DNA of 64,000 nucleotides from Alicyclobacillus herbarius DSM 13609 (GCF_000430585.1 NZ_AUMH01000019.1:1-64000), one strand, 5' to 3'; shown: positions 8,450 to 17,191, numbered from the stretch's first letter. Numbers and translations: made by a program. The notes: a model not told the origin generated them from the sequence alone.

Positions 8450-10044
8450 AGCCGGAAGTGTGCGATTTTATCGTCGTCGGCAGCGGCCTGTCCGGCACGA
8501 CGGCGAGCTGTCTGTTGGCGAAGTTTGCCGACGTCCTTCAGGTCTCAAAGACGCCGCCTACCGGCAGCAACTCCTGGGCCGCCCAGGGCGGGGTTGCGGC
8601 GGCGCTCAAAGACAGCGACTCCCCCCAATTGCACGCCGCAGACACCCTGGCCGCGGGGGCGGGGTTGTGCGACGTTCAGCACGTACAGCGGCTGACCCAG
8701 CGCGCCCCGCAGCTAATGGCTTGGCTGACGGCCATCGGCGCCGGGTTTGACTCGGACGAGCAAGGCCGTGTCCGGCTTGGGCTGGAAGGGGCGCACTCGC
8801 AGCCGCGCATCTGGCACGCCGGCGGAGACGCCACCGGCCGCCACATTCTCCAAGCGGTGGACGCCGCTGCGGCTGCGCAGCCGCGCCTCGCGCGCTGGAC
8901 GGACATGGAGGTGACAGGGCTGCTCCTGGCCGGGCAGCGCGTGGTCGGCATCTTCGGCAAGCGAGGAAACCAGCCTAGTGCCGTATACGCTCGCCGCGCA
9001 GTCATCCTGGCCACCGGCGGGATTGGCCAGCTCTACCCGTATACCAGCAACCCAACCGGGGCCACGGGCAGCGGCATCGCCCTCGCCTACCTGGCCGGGG
9101 CGCGGGTGCAAAACATGGAGTTTGTGCAGTTCCACCCCACCGTGCTCGCGGCCCCCGGCAACCCGCGCTTCCTCATCTCGGAAGCGGTCCGCGGCGCCGG
9201 GGCGAAGCTGTTCGACGAACAGGGGCGGCACTTGATGGCCGACTTTCCGCGGCAAGACCTGGAGCCCCGCGACCTGGTGGCGCGGCAAATTCACCGGCAC
9301 CTGCTTGCCGGCGGTCGGGTCTACCTGGATGCGCGCGGCATCCCCGACTTTGCCGAGCGCTTCCCGACCATTTCCGCACGCCTGGCGACCTTGGGCATTC
9401 ATCCAGAGCAAGACCTGATTCCGGTGGCGCCCGCGGCCCACTTTTTTATGGGCGGTGTGGCCGCCGATCTGTCTGGCCGGACGTCGCTGGATGGGTTGTT
9501 TGTCCTCGGTGAGGCCGCCTGTACAGGCGTGCACGGTGCCAATCGCCTGGCCAGCAATTCGCTGCTCGAATGCCTGCTCATGGGGCACGAGGTGGCGGCG
9601 TTCTGGCAGGCCGAAGGAAACCGAGCTAACCCGCGCACCCATAAAACCCATACCGACGCCAGCAACGTCCCGGACGCAGACAGGGTGGTCGAGATACAGC
9701 CAGACGACGAATCCACACTCCAATCGATTCACGAAACCCTCTGGCAGGCTGGCGGCATTGTCCGTGACCCGGACCGGATGCGGGCTGGCCTGGATGAGTT
9801 GGCATCGTTGGCGACAAAGGATAAGCCGTCGCCCGGCGCCATCGTTGCCAGCCTCATCCTGCAGGCAGCCCTGATGCGCGAGGAGAGCCGCGGCGCTCAC
9901 TTTCGCACCGATGTGCCGCAGCCAGTCCCCGCCTGGGACGACCAGATTATCGTCTGGCTGCGTCAAGACGGAGTCGATGTCGGGAGCGTCGTTTCCTTGG
10001 CCGCAGTAGGCCGCCCCGACCAATTCGCCGTACACACCGGATAA
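8446..10044 (+). CDS. nadB: L-aspartate oxidase
   Basis: FAD enzyme of 532 residues that oxidises aspartate to iminoaspartate, the first step to quinolinate. The N-terminal VGSGLSGTTASCLLAK is the dinucleotide-binding fold; SWAAQGGVAA, ATGGIGQLYPYTSNP and NMEFVQFHPT are fumarate reductase/aspartate oxidase signatures; EESRGAHFRTD in the C-terminal domain carries the substrate-pocket Arg and His. It overlaps nadC by 4 bases. The order nadC-nadB is clear, but nadA (quinolinate synthase) does not follow, so it must lie elsewhere if the pathway is complete. No convincing terminator follows. Confidence 0.95.
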   Translation: MKPEVCDFIVVGSGLSGTTASCLLAKFADVLQVSKTPPTGSNSWAAQGGVAAALKDSDSPQLHAADTLAAGAGLCDVQHVQRLTQRAPQLMAWLTAIGAGFDSDEQGRVRLGLEGAHSQPRIWHAGGDATGRHILQAVDAAAAAQPRLARWTDMEVTGLLLAGQRVVGIFGKRGNQPSAVYARRAVILATGGIGQLYPYTSNPTGATGSGIALAYLAGARVQNMEFVQFHPTVLAAPGNPRFLISEAVRGAGAKLFDEQGRHLMADFPRQDLEPRDLVARQIHRHLLAGGRVYLDARGIPDFAERFPTISARLATLGIHPEQDLIPVAPAAHFFMGGVAADLSGRTSLDGLFVLGEAACTGVHGANRLASNSLLECLLMGHEVAAFWQAEGNRANPRTHKTHTDASNVPDADRVVEIQPDDESTLQSIHETLWQAGGIVRDPDRMRAGLDELASLATKDKPSPGAIVASLILQAALMREESRGAHFRTDVPQPVPAWDDQIIVWLRQDGVDVGSVVSLAAVGRPDQFAVHTG

Positions 10045-10115
10045 AGAGCGTTGTTCGTCTCCGGCACGCCTCTGCACGCCCGCAAGCGTTTCGCATTCGC
10101 GCGGCTTATTCAGGG

Positions 10116-11414
10116 TCAGTACATCCGCCGCACAACCGTGAGGTGATCCCGCCAGTAGCTGCCGGGCTTCATGCTCACATACCCAACCTTGCCGAGGCCC
10201 CCGCCTTCCTGAATCATTTGGTCGTTGCCTGCGTAAATCCCCACGTGGCCGCCGTGATTGAAGACGAGGATGTCGCCCGGCTGCATCTGGTTGGTCGGGA
10301 TCGTCACCCCTACCGACTGGTACTGCTTGCGGCTGGCGGTGGTGAACTGATACCCCAACGCGTGGTGGAACACGTACTCGACAAAGTTGCTGCAGTCAAA
10401 ACCAGTCTGTCCCTCGTCCTCGTTATGTCCCCAGATGTATGGTGTCCCGAGTTTGCTTTTCGCCACCGAGAGCACCGCGCGCGTCTTATCCGCCACCGAC
10501 GCGCTTGTTCCCACCACGGGTCGAAGGTTTGGGTCCAACGTCACGCCCGGCGGTGGAATCGGGACGCGCGCAGTCGTACCGCGGCCCTTGATGTCCGATG
10601 GCGCGGGCCCAACACCGGTCGGTCCCGCCCCTATATGTCCGGCTGGGCCGATCGTGCCGGCGTTTGCTTGCGTTGTGGCCTTGCTCGGAGCCGCTGGCGA
10701 GGCGACATTCACCGGAACATCAATGGTGGTCGATCCGGCCGTCACTGGTCCCACGGTATCCGTCACGACATGCGTATACTGCGGGTTTGTGGTGATATAG
10801 ACGTTTTGATTTTGCCAACGAATCTCGTACCACCACGGGTTGACCTTGCGCACTAACGGAGCTTTCTCGCCGGCCTGCAGCCGTCCTAAGACCGCGCTGT
10901 TGATGCTCGGCTCTTTGTGATAGCTGACCCAGCCATGATTCGTCGCCACGTACTGTACCGGCGCGCCTGGCGTGGCCAACGCCCCGGTTGGGGTACGCCG
11001 TGGCCCACCGAGTTCGTAGATGAGGACAATCCGGTGCACCGCCTTATCCGGGAAATTGGCGGTGACGTAGTTGATGATGCCCGGTTTATCGGCGAGATCG
11101 ACAGTATCTTCCATGCCTCCCGTCCCGGCCGGACGCGGCGCGGGCGCTACGGTCCCGCCTCGCTGTACCTGCAGTCGAACCGTGTGCGTATGCGGATTGT
11201 AATCTTTGCCGATGACGCGAGCAACGCTGCCTGCGGTGGCACGCGTAGTCGGCGGTAACGCTCCGCCGAGCGAATTCCCTGTTACGTTCCCAGCCAAGCC
11301 ACTGGCCGAGGTGCGGTTTTCGGAACCTGGGCCGCCACAGCCGCTGACCACGAGAACGGCCAGGACCGCCCACGCAGCCATACGCCGCACAGGCCCTTGC
11401 GCGGAATGCGCCAT
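10116..11414 (-). CDS. SH3 and NlpC/P60 cell-wall hydrolase, lipoprotein
   Basis: Exported endopeptidase of 432 residues that probably cuts peptidoglycan stem peptides. It starts with a lipoprotein signal (VLAVLVVSGCGG, lipid-modified Cys near 28), then an SH3-like domain (about 140-215, NHGWVSYHKEP through YITT), a Pro/Gly/Ala/Thr-rich linker, and a C-terminal NlpC/P60 domain with the catalytic Cys in GFDCSNFVEY and His in NHGGHVGIY. ATG 11414 is 8 bases from GGGGGG; a GTG three codons earlier overlaps that site. The long linker suggests a wall-spanning spacer. It stands alone, divergent from the SGNH gene. Confidence 0.9.
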   Translation of the reverse strand: MAHSAQGPVRRMAAWAVLAVLVVSGCGGPGSENRTSASGLAGNVTGNSLGGALPPTTRATAGSVARVIGKDYNPHTHTVRLQVQRGGTVAPAPRPAGTGGMEDTVDLADKPGIINYVTANFPDKAVHRIVLIYELGGPRRTPTGALATPGAPVQYVATNHGWVSYHKEPSINSAVLGRLQAGEKAPLVRKVNPWWYEIRWQNQNVYITTNPQYTHVVTDTVGPVTAGSTTIDVPVNVASPAAPSKATTQANAGTIGPAGHIGAGPTGVGPAPSDIKGRGTTARVPIPPPGVTLDPNLRPVVGTSASVADKTRAVLSVAKSKLGTPYIWGHNEDEGQTGFDCSNFVEYVFHHALGYQFTTASRKQYQSVGVTIPTNQMQPGDILVFNHGGHVGIYAGNDQMIQEGGGLGKVGYVSMKPGSYWRDHLTVVRRMY

Positions 11415-11578
11415 GAGCTTCACCCCCCTAAAATCTGCCTATAGGTTCAGGGTTCGCCAGGGCGCCCCAATCCATGCGGCATGCAGGAGCCGGCTCACGC
11501 ACGTCGAACAGTAACACGTCGAACAGCAAGTTGATCGAGCTGTCTGAGAAGTGTCACCGAAGAGGAGGAAATCGATGT

Positions 11579-12235
11579 ATGCGCATTCAGGCGAAACAAA
11601 AGTTAGTCATGATTGGCGATTCGATTACTGACTGCGGGCGTCAGCGCCCGGTCGGCGAGGGTTCATCCCTCGCTTTGGGCAACGGCTACGTCGCATTGGT
11701 AGATGGTTGGCTGCGGGCGTTGTACCCGGACTATGGGATTCGTGTGGTCAACATGGGTATCGGTGGGGACACGGTGCGCCACCTCGCCGCGCGCTGGCAG
11801 ACGGACGTGATTAATCAAAAGCCGGACTGGCTGTCGGTGATGATTGGCATCAACGATGTCTGGCGCCAGTTTGACCACCCGCTGCAGCCGGAGTGGCACG
11901 TGCTCCCGGAGGAGTATGAGCAGACCCTGCGCAGCCTGCTCGAGCAGGTGCGGGGTAGTCTGTCCGGGCTGGTGCTGATGACCCCGTTCTATCTGGAGCC
12001 CAACCGGGATGACCCGATGCGGCGGCGGATGGATGAATACGGCCGCATCGTCCGCCGGGTGGCCGACGACTTTGCCGCCGTGTTTGTCGACACGCAGGCC
12101 GCGTTCGACCAGCTGTGGGCGCACACCTATCCGGCTTCCATCGCCCTCGACCGGGTGCATCCAGACCTGGCCGGCCACACCCTCTTGGCCCGCGCCTTCC
12201 TACAGGCCATCGGCTTCGACTTTCAGCGTCGGTAA
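11579..12235 (+). CDS. SGNH/GDSL-family hydrolase
   Basis: Esterase-type hydrolase of 218 residues. All four conserved blocks are present: GDSITD (catalytic Ser), NMGIGGDT (Gly), GINDVW (Asn) and DRVHPDLAGH (Asp and His of the triad). No signal peptide is seen, so it is probably cytoplasmic. The sequence resembles bacterial GDSL lipases/acetylxylan esterases acting on acetylated sugars, but the substrate cannot be read off. ATG 11579 follows AGGAGGA by about 10 bases; an ATG 4 bases earlier opens only a short frame that stops after 18 codons. A GC-rich terminator follows. Confidence 0.85.
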   Translation: MRIQAKQKLVMIGDSITDCGRQRPVGEGSSLALGNGYVALVDGWLRALYPDYGIRVVNMGIGGDTVRHLAARWQTDVINQKPDWLSVMIGINDVWRQFDHPLQPEWHVLPEEYEQTLRSLLEQVRGSLSGLVLMTPFYLEPNRDDPMRRRMDEYGRIVRRVADDFAAVFVDTQAAFDQLWAHTYPASIALDRVHPDLAGHTLLARAFLQAIGFDFQRR

Positions 12236-12281
12236 GGCCTAGTCCCCTTGGTGCAATCCGCCCGTATACACGCTTGGTTCC

Positions 12282-12325
12282 CCCGCCGCGCCTTCCCTAC
12301 GGAGACCGACGCGGCGGGTTCTCTT
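12282..12325 (+). terminator. Terminator after the SGNH hydrolase
   Basis: CCCGCCGCG (12282-12290) pairs perfectly with CGCGGCGGG (12310-12318), followed by TTCTCTT. The stem is very stable; the U tract is interrupted. Confidence 0.7.
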
Positions 12326-12456
12326 GCCCTCATCGTTTCCATGCATAGTTATACAATCCTTTGTTGACTTCAATTCCCTGTCTCCCCTCTCTTGCCGATT
12401 GGACAATAAGGTTGTATAGTCGACTACGTTAATTCTTTAGCATACGAAAGAGGGCG

Positions 12457-12476
12457 CGGCCGCGAGGCCGTTTTTT
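12457..12476 (+). terminator. Leader terminator hairpin directly before the permease RBS
   Basis: CGGCC, GCGA loop, GGCCG, then TTTTTT, immediately followed by the AGGGGG ribosome binding site of the permease gene. A terminator in this place would cut the transcript just before translation starts, as in attenuation. The upstream part of the leader (12380-12456) shows no T-box or riboswitch core that I recognise. Confidence 0.55.
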
Positions 12477-12490
12477 AGGGGGTCTCATCA

Positions 12491-13930
12491 ATGCGTGACG
12501 GTAAGCTGGGGGTTTGGATGCTGACGGCCCTGGTCGTCGGCAACATGGTCGGCTCCGGCATCTTTATGCTGCCCAGACAGCTGGCGGAGGTGGCCAGCCC
12601 GGCCGGCAGCATCCTCGCCTGGGCGTTGACCGGTGCCGGGGTGCTGATGATTGCGCTCGTCTTCGGCAATTTGGCCATGCGTAGGCCGGATTTAAACGGT
12701 GGGCCGCAGATGTATGCCAAAGCCCTGTTTCGGGACGGATCGACCGCGTCCGTCTTGTCCGGGTACTTGGTGTCCTGGGGGTACTGGGTGGCCAACTGGG
12801 CAGGCAACGTGGCCATCATCACCACGTTCGCCGGCTATCTGTCCACCTTCTTTCCGGTTCTCAACAGCCAGACGCCGCTGTTCTCGGTCGGGCCGCTGAC
12901 CGTCGGCGTCGGCAATCTGACCACGTTTCTTGTCTGCACCGCGCTGCTCTGGCTCGTGCACGGGCTCATCCTGCGCGGGGTGGAAGGCGCGGGTCAGGTC
13001 AACCTAGTGGCGACCACGGCCAAAGTGTTCGGCTTCGTGTTTTTCATCGCGGTCAGTTTGTTCGTGTTTGAGAAATCCAACATCCTTCCGTTTGCAACGG
13101 TCAAGCACGACGGGGGGCAAAGTGTGGGTCTGTTCGGACAAGCGGGGAATGCGCTGGTCTCCACGTTGTGGGCGTTTGTTGGCGTGGAATCGGCGGTCGT
13201 GTTCTCGGCGCGGACGCGCAAACAACGGGATATCAAGCGGGCTACGGTATTCGGGCTGGTGCTGACGGTAATTATCTACATGGGCATCTCCATCCTGACT
13301 ATGGGCGTGTTGCCGCAGGCGCAATTAGTGCACACGGATAAGCCGCTGGTCGACGCGTTGTCTGTGGCCATCGGACCGGCCGGCAGCGACATCATGGCTC
13401 TGCTCGGCCTCGTGTGCCTGGCCGGATCGACCGTGGGATGGATTCTCTTGAGTGCCGAGGTGGCGTATCAGGCGAGCCGCCAGGGCCTGTTCCCCGGCGT
13501 GTTTGGGCGCGAGAACAAGCGCCAGGCGCCATCGGTTTCCCTGACGATTACCAACATCATGGCGCAGGTGTTCATCTTCTCGACAATCTCGCACTCCATC
13601 GCCAAGGCGTTCGATTTCGTGACGTTTGTCGCCACCCTGTCCTATCTGCTGCCGTACATCATCGCGACCATCTACCAGTTGAAGCTGACCGTATCCGGCC
13701 AGACGTACGCCGGCCAAGGCAGACAGCGTCTCGAAGACTTTGTTGTGGCGGCATTAGGGGTCATCTACTCGGGCTGGGTGATTAAAGCGGGGACGTCCGA
13801 CCTGCGCACATTCCTGTTCGGTGTCGGCCTCATCGCGTGCGGAATCTTGTTCTTTCCGTTTGTCGTCTCCTCGCGGCGCCGACGCGATACGTCGGCGGCC
13901 GACTCCGGCGAGAAGGGAATCGTGGCCTGA
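12491..13930 (+). CDS. APC-superfamily amino acid/ornithine-type antiporter
   Basis: Integral membrane transporter of 479 residues with about 12 hydrophobic segments. The N-terminal GNMVGSGIFMLPRQLA is the APC-fold substrate-binding signature of the basic amino acid/polyamine antiporter group (ArcD, LysP, arginine/agmatine exchangers). Other group features are NLAMRRPDLNGGPQMYA and FVGVESAVVFSAR. The exact substrate is unknown. A short terminator hairpin and T6 run sit just before the AGGGGG ribosome binding site, suggesting attenuation. A Rho-independent terminator follows at 13999, so the gene is monocistronic. Confidence 0.88.
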   Translation: MRDGKLGVWMLTALVVGNMVGSGIFMLPRQLAEVASPAGSILAWALTGAGVLMIALVFGNLAMRRPDLNGGPQMYAKALFRDGSTASVLSGYLVSWGYWVANWAGNVAIITTFAGYLSTFFPVLNSQTPLFSVGPLTVGVGNLTTFLVCTALLWLVHGLILRGVEGAGQVNLVATTAKVFGFVFFIAVSLFVFEKSNILPFATVKHDGGQSVGLFGQAGNALVSTLWAFVGVESAVVFSARTRKQRDIKRATVFGLVLTVIIYMGISILTMGVLPQAQLVHTDKPLVDALSVAIGPAGSDIMALLGLVCLAGSTVGWILLSAEVAYQASRQGLFPGVFGRENKRQAPSVSLTITNIMAQVFIFSTISHSIAKAFDFVTFVATLSYLLPYIIATIYQLKLTVSGQTYAGQGRQRLEDFVVAALGVIYSGWVIKAGTSDLRTFLFGVGLIACGILFFPFVVSSRRRRDTSAADSGEKGIVA

Positions 13931-13998
13931 CCAGAAAGCGCGACGCTTCGCATCGACTTCAGAGCAAAACCCAAGGGCACTTTCCGGCCCCTTCCTTG

Positions 13999-14028
13999 TC
14001 CAGTCCCGATTGGGGGCTGGACTTTTTC
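13999..14028 (+). terminator. Terminator after the antiporter gene
   Basis: TCCAGTCCC pairs with GGGGCTGGA (one G-T pair) around a short loop, followed by CTTTTT. Confidence 0.8.
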
Positions 14029-14045
14029 ACATACTGTGGTATGAT
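14018..14045 (+). promoter_or_regulatory. Probable promoter of the ABC/YhgE pair
   Basis: -10 TATGAT at 14040-14045 with a weak -35 TGGACT at 14018-14023 and a 16-base spacer. It overlaps the preceding terminator, so the two signals are tightly packed. Confidence 0.4.
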
Positions 14046-14058
14046 GCCTTTCGTCAAC

Positions 14059-14077
14059 AAATGACACAATGTCATTT
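14059..14077. promoter_or_regulatory. Inverted repeat operator candidate before the ABC/YhgE pair
   Basis: AAATGACA, CAA, TGTCATTT: perfect 8-base arms starting 14 bases after the -10 box, so it spans the transcription start region. A dimeric repressor of MarR or TetR type bound here would block transcription. No regulator gene is adjacent. Confidence 0.55.
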
Positions 14078-14112
14078 TATCAGTGGACAACCGCCTAAAG
14101 GAGATGGCTGGA

Positions 14113-14775
14113 GTGCCGCTTTACGTGCAACACCTGACACTGGGCCCAGCCGCCAAGCCGCTGTGTACGGACCTATCCCTGACCCTGGCGCCCGGGGAAA
14201 CCATGTCCATCCTCGGAGCCTCCCACTCCGGCAAGTCTTCGCTGCTCCTGTGTTTGGCAGGCCAGCTGCAACCGCAATCGGGACGAGTTGGCGTCGGCCC
14301 GGATGCAGAACGCTTGCACTCGCCGCGGTGGGGAGAGATAGGGCTGGGGCCCATCCCGGTCTTGGCGCCGCTGTTCGAGACCCTCACCGTGCGCGAACAC
14401 CTGTCATTGCAGGCAAAGCTATACCGAGTCCGCGGCCACCGGCAACGGGTCCAGGAACAACTGCATCGCTACCAGCTGGAGACGGTGGCCAGACGGCGGT
14501 TGAAAGACCTGGACGCATTCACCGCCGTACGGGCTGCCATCGCTATCACCACCGTCCATCGGCCGCAGTTCATCCTGCTCGATGAGCCGGATAAGGACCT
14601 GTCGGAAGCCGAGTGGCAGGAGACCACCCGCCTCTTGCAGGCGCTGGCCGACGAAGGGAGCGGGGTCGTGTTCACTACCGTCAACGCGAGCCATGCCGCC
14701 TGGGCCGACGTAAAGGTCAATCTAGGAGACGAAGGAGAGGTCAGGCGTGAACCTGTGGACCGTCATTCGCATTGA
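14113..14775 (+). CDS. ABC transporter ATP-binding protein with degenerate signature
   Basis: Cytoplasmic ATPase of 220 residues, probable partner of the membrane protein that follows. Walker A is intact (GASHSGKSS, near 38), as are Walker B (FILLDEP) and a switch His near the C-terminus (NASHAAWAD). The LSGGQ signature is absent: the aligned stretch reads LDAFT inside LKDLDAFTAVRAAIAI. ATP hydrolysis may therefore be weak or different. GTG 14113 follows AAAGGAGA by 8 bases. The 3' end overlaps the next gene by 29 bases, so they are coupled. A probable operator precedes the gene. Confidence 0.8.
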   Translation: MPLYVQHLTLGPAAKPLCTDLSLTLAPGETMSILGASHSGKSSLLLCLAGQLQPQSGRVGVGPDAERLHSPRWGEIGLGPIPVLAPLFETLTVREHLSLQAKLYRVRGHRQRVQEQLHRYQLETVARRRLKDLDAFTAVRAAIAITTVHRPQFILLDEPDKDLSEAEWQETTRLLQALADEGSGVVFTTVNASHAAWADVKVNLGDEGEVRREPVDRHSH

Positions 14776-16954
14776 AGCCCGCCGCATCTGGCGCAACCGC
14801 CTGATGCGGATTGGACTGTTGGCCATGTGCCTCCTGCCTCTGCTCTATAGTGCCCTCTACCTGTGGGCCTTCTGGGATCCGTACGGCCACCTCGATAAGC
14901 TCCCGGTGGCTGTGGTGAACAGAGACCAGGGCGGCCGCCTCGACGGCCATTCGGTCAATTACGGGCATGATCTCGTTCACTCCTTGGTCAAAGACCAGTC
15001 CCTCGAATGGCATTCGGTCAGCGCTACGGCCGCACGGCAGGGTCTGGACGACGGACGCTATTACATGGAGGTGTACATCCCGGACTCGTTCACATCCGAT
15101 GTGCTCAGCGTCAATTCGGACCACCCGCACAAAGCCCGGCTCATCTTCATCCCGAACCAGGGGCAAAACTACCTGGCTGGCCAGATTGTCTCGCGGGTCG
15201 AGAAGGACCTGGCGGCCAGCCTCAACCAAAAGTTCAGCAAGCAGTTCATCTCCCGCCTGCTCGATGTTGTCGGTCAGGAAGCGGGTGGCATTAGCAAAGC
15301 CGCAGCCGGGGCGAAAAAGCTTGCAGACGGTGGCAAGCCCCTGGTCAGCGGCAGCAAGGACTTGGCCAGCGGGGTGCAAAGCGCGGATGACGGGGCACAT
15401 CAGTTGGCCGCCGCGTTGGCCCAACTGGACAGCGGCAGCCAGTCGCTCGCGAGCGGGGCCACTCAAGTGGCCACTGGCACCGACAAAGTGAACGCCGGCA
15501 TCGGCCAGGCGGTGAATGGCGTGGGCCAAATTCGGCAGCAGATTCGCCCCGCAGCCGGACCGTCGAGCCAATTGGCCCAGGGGATGAATCAGGCAGCCAG
15601 GGCGGCCGGCCAGATGTCCTCAGCCAGCCAGAGCCTGCAACACGGATTAACCAAGGCAGCTGACGGCAGCGCCCAACTGGAAACCGGCCTCGCCCAGTCG
15701 AAAGACGCTTCGGCCCAGGTACAACAGGGGATTGAGGCAGCGATGTCCGCACTCAACCAAGCCCCTGCCTCCGATCCGCACGTTCTCGCCGCGCTCTCCG
15801 CGTTGCGCCAATCCCTGGCGGGATCGCAAAAGGTAACTGCGGGCCTGGGGCAGCTGCAGTCGGGCGCCGCCAACCTCACCTCGGGACTGAACCAGGAGGC
15901 GGCCGGCCAACAGAAATTAACCCAGGGTTTGGACCAGCTGTCTGGCCAATTGTCGCAGGCGTCGTACGCTACAGGACAGTTCAGCCGCAAGGTCGGCCAG
16001 CTCGACAGTGCACTAGCCCAGCTACAGTCAGGACTCAGCACGGCCCACACCTCGTTGGCGCAAATCGCGAACGCAGCCAGCCAGCTGCAGTCGGGCGCCA
16101 AGCAGCTGCAAAGCGGCCTTGGCCGTGCACACAGCGGCGCCGCTTCGCTGGCCAGTGGACTAGATGACGCCAAGGGTGGCAGCCAGTCGCTCGCCAGCGG
16201 GATGCAGAAGCTCCATCAGGCTCAGGTATCCTACGCTGACAAACTGGCGGATGCCGTGCCGGGCAAGGTTACGCAGCCGGCGGTCAAGGCGGATGTGATG
16301 AGCAGCACCATCCAGGCCGTGACTCATCCCATCCACCCGGTAACGAAATACGGGCCCGGCCTCGCTCCGTACTTTTTGCCGCTCAGTCTCTGGGTAGGCG
16401 CGTTGCTCTTGTACTTCCTGGTGCCGCTCCGAGAGGCGCGCTGGCGCCTATCGCCCGTCTCACCCCTGACGGTGACCCTCGGGAAGTTGGTCGTCCTCTG
16501 GGGCATCGGCGTGATTCAGGCGGTGGTAGCAGCCAGCGTGGTACTCTATGGGCTCGGGTTGACTGTGACCACGGTGCCTGGTTTTTACCTGTACTGTATG
16601 GGCATCTCCATCACAGACATCACCGTCATCGGGATGCTGTTGTCCGTGCTCAAATCCGGCCCCGGTCGAGTGGCCGGGATTGTATTGCTGATTTTGCAAC
16701 TGACCTCAGCCGGAGGGACATTCCCCATCCAGCTGGTGCCGTCGTTCTTCCAGGCGGTGCACCCGTACCTGCCGATGACGTACGCCGTCGCCGGACTGCG
16801 CAACCTGATTGCCTTCCCGGCACATCAGACCGCATGGTACACCATCGGCGTACACGGCCTGTTCTTTATCGGATCACTCGCTTTGATGGTCTTGATGCAC
16901 GCCCGACGCATCCGCCCAGAGCAACTGCAGGCACCGGATACGTTGGTATCGTAG
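14747..16954 (+). CDS. YhgE/Pip-type membrane protein (ABC-2-like permease)
   Basis: Membrane protein of 735 residues. One N-terminal helix (about 22-42) anchors a large extracellular region; five hydrophobic segments lie in the last 200 residues. The extracellular part has a YhgE/Pip N-domain (VAVVNRDQGG, about 60-180) and then some 300 residues of repeated SG..LASG-type heptads (LQSGAKQLQSG and similar), a long coiled coil. Relatives include phage-infection protein Pip, YhgE and the type VII secretion protein YueB. GTG 14747 has GAAGGAGAGG 6 bases upstream. With the ABC ATPase it may be an efflux or secretion pump; substrate unknown. Confidence 0.85.
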   Translation: MNLWTVIRIEARRIWRNRLMRIGLLAMCLLPLLYSALYLWAFWDPYGHLDKLPVAVVNRDQGGRLDGHSVNYGHDLVHSLVKDQSLEWHSVSATAARQGLDDGRYYMEVYIPDSFTSDVLSVNSDHPHKARLIFIPNQGQNYLAGQIVSRVEKDLAASLNQKFSKQFISRLLDVVGQEAGGISKAAAGAKKLADGGKPLVSGSKDLASGVQSADDGAHQLAAALAQLDSGSQSLASGATQVATGTDKVNAGIGQAVNGVGQIRQQIRPAAGPSSQLAQGMNQAARAAGQMSSASQSLQHGLTKAADGSAQLETGLAQSKDASAQVQQGIEAAMSALNQAPASDPHVLAALSALRQSLAGSQKVTAGLGQLQSGAANLTSGLNQEAAGQQKLTQGLDQLSGQLSQASYATGQFSRKVGQLDSALAQLQSGLSTAHTSLAQIANAASQLQSGAKQLQSGLGRAHSGAASLASGLDDAKGGSQSLASGMQKLHQAQVSYADKLADAVPGKVTQPAVKADVMSSTIQAVTHPIHPVTKYGPGLAPYFLPLSLWVGALLLYFLVPLREARWRLSPVSPLTVTLGKLVVLWGIGVIQAVVAASVVLYGLGLTVTTVPGFYLYCMGISITDITVIGMLLSVLKSGPGRVAGIVLLILQLTSAGGTFPIQLVPSFFQAVHPYLPMTYAVAGLRNLIAFPAHQTAWYTIGVHGLFFIGSLALMVLMHARRIRPEQLQAPDTLVS

Positions 16955-16997
16955 GTGTGAAGAAGAATAAACGAATCCAACAATTCATCGTGCCAAA

Positions 16998-17045
16998 TAG
17001 GCCACCTTTATCTGACTAGAGGTGGCCAATGTCTTTCAATCCATC
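16998..17045. repeat. Hairpin repeat, copy 1 (second copy at 32338-32385)
   Basis: GGCCACCT and AGGTGGCC form an 8-bp stem. On the minus strand the segment starts with the stop codon of the small gene (GATTGAAAGACAT) and ends in TATT. About 40 of 48 bases match the copy at the 3' end of the HelD gene. It could act as a terminator for both genes. Confidence 0.7.
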
Positions 17046-17191
17046 TGTTCACGTACAATCACCCCAACGATTCCGACGGTGCGAAACGGCGCTCCGCTTG
17101 CCGATACAGCTTCTGGTAACGCAGGTACATCGCTACCCGCCAGGACAAAGGCGAGCATGATGAGGCTGCTGGTAAGTTGGGTTATGGACAT
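17036..17191 (-). CDS. Small membrane protein of 51 residues, unassigned
   Basis: A short open frame with a strong site GGGAGGT 9 bases before ATG 17191. The first 20 residues (MSITQLTSSLIMLAFVLAGS) form one hydrophobic helix and a second hydrophobic stretch, TVGIVGVIV, sits before the C-terminal REQMD. No family is recognised. It lies about 110 bases after the qNor stop in the same direction, so it may be cotranscribed with qNor, and it ends in the hairpin repeat. It is easily missed because of its length. Confidence 0.5.
   Translation of the reverse strand: MSITQLTSSLIMLAFVLAGSDVPALPEAVSASGAPFRTVGIVGVIVREQMD

Noticed and set aside
8713-10077. 454-codon minus-strand open frame
   Set aside because: Antisense shadow of nadB with no recognisable domain.
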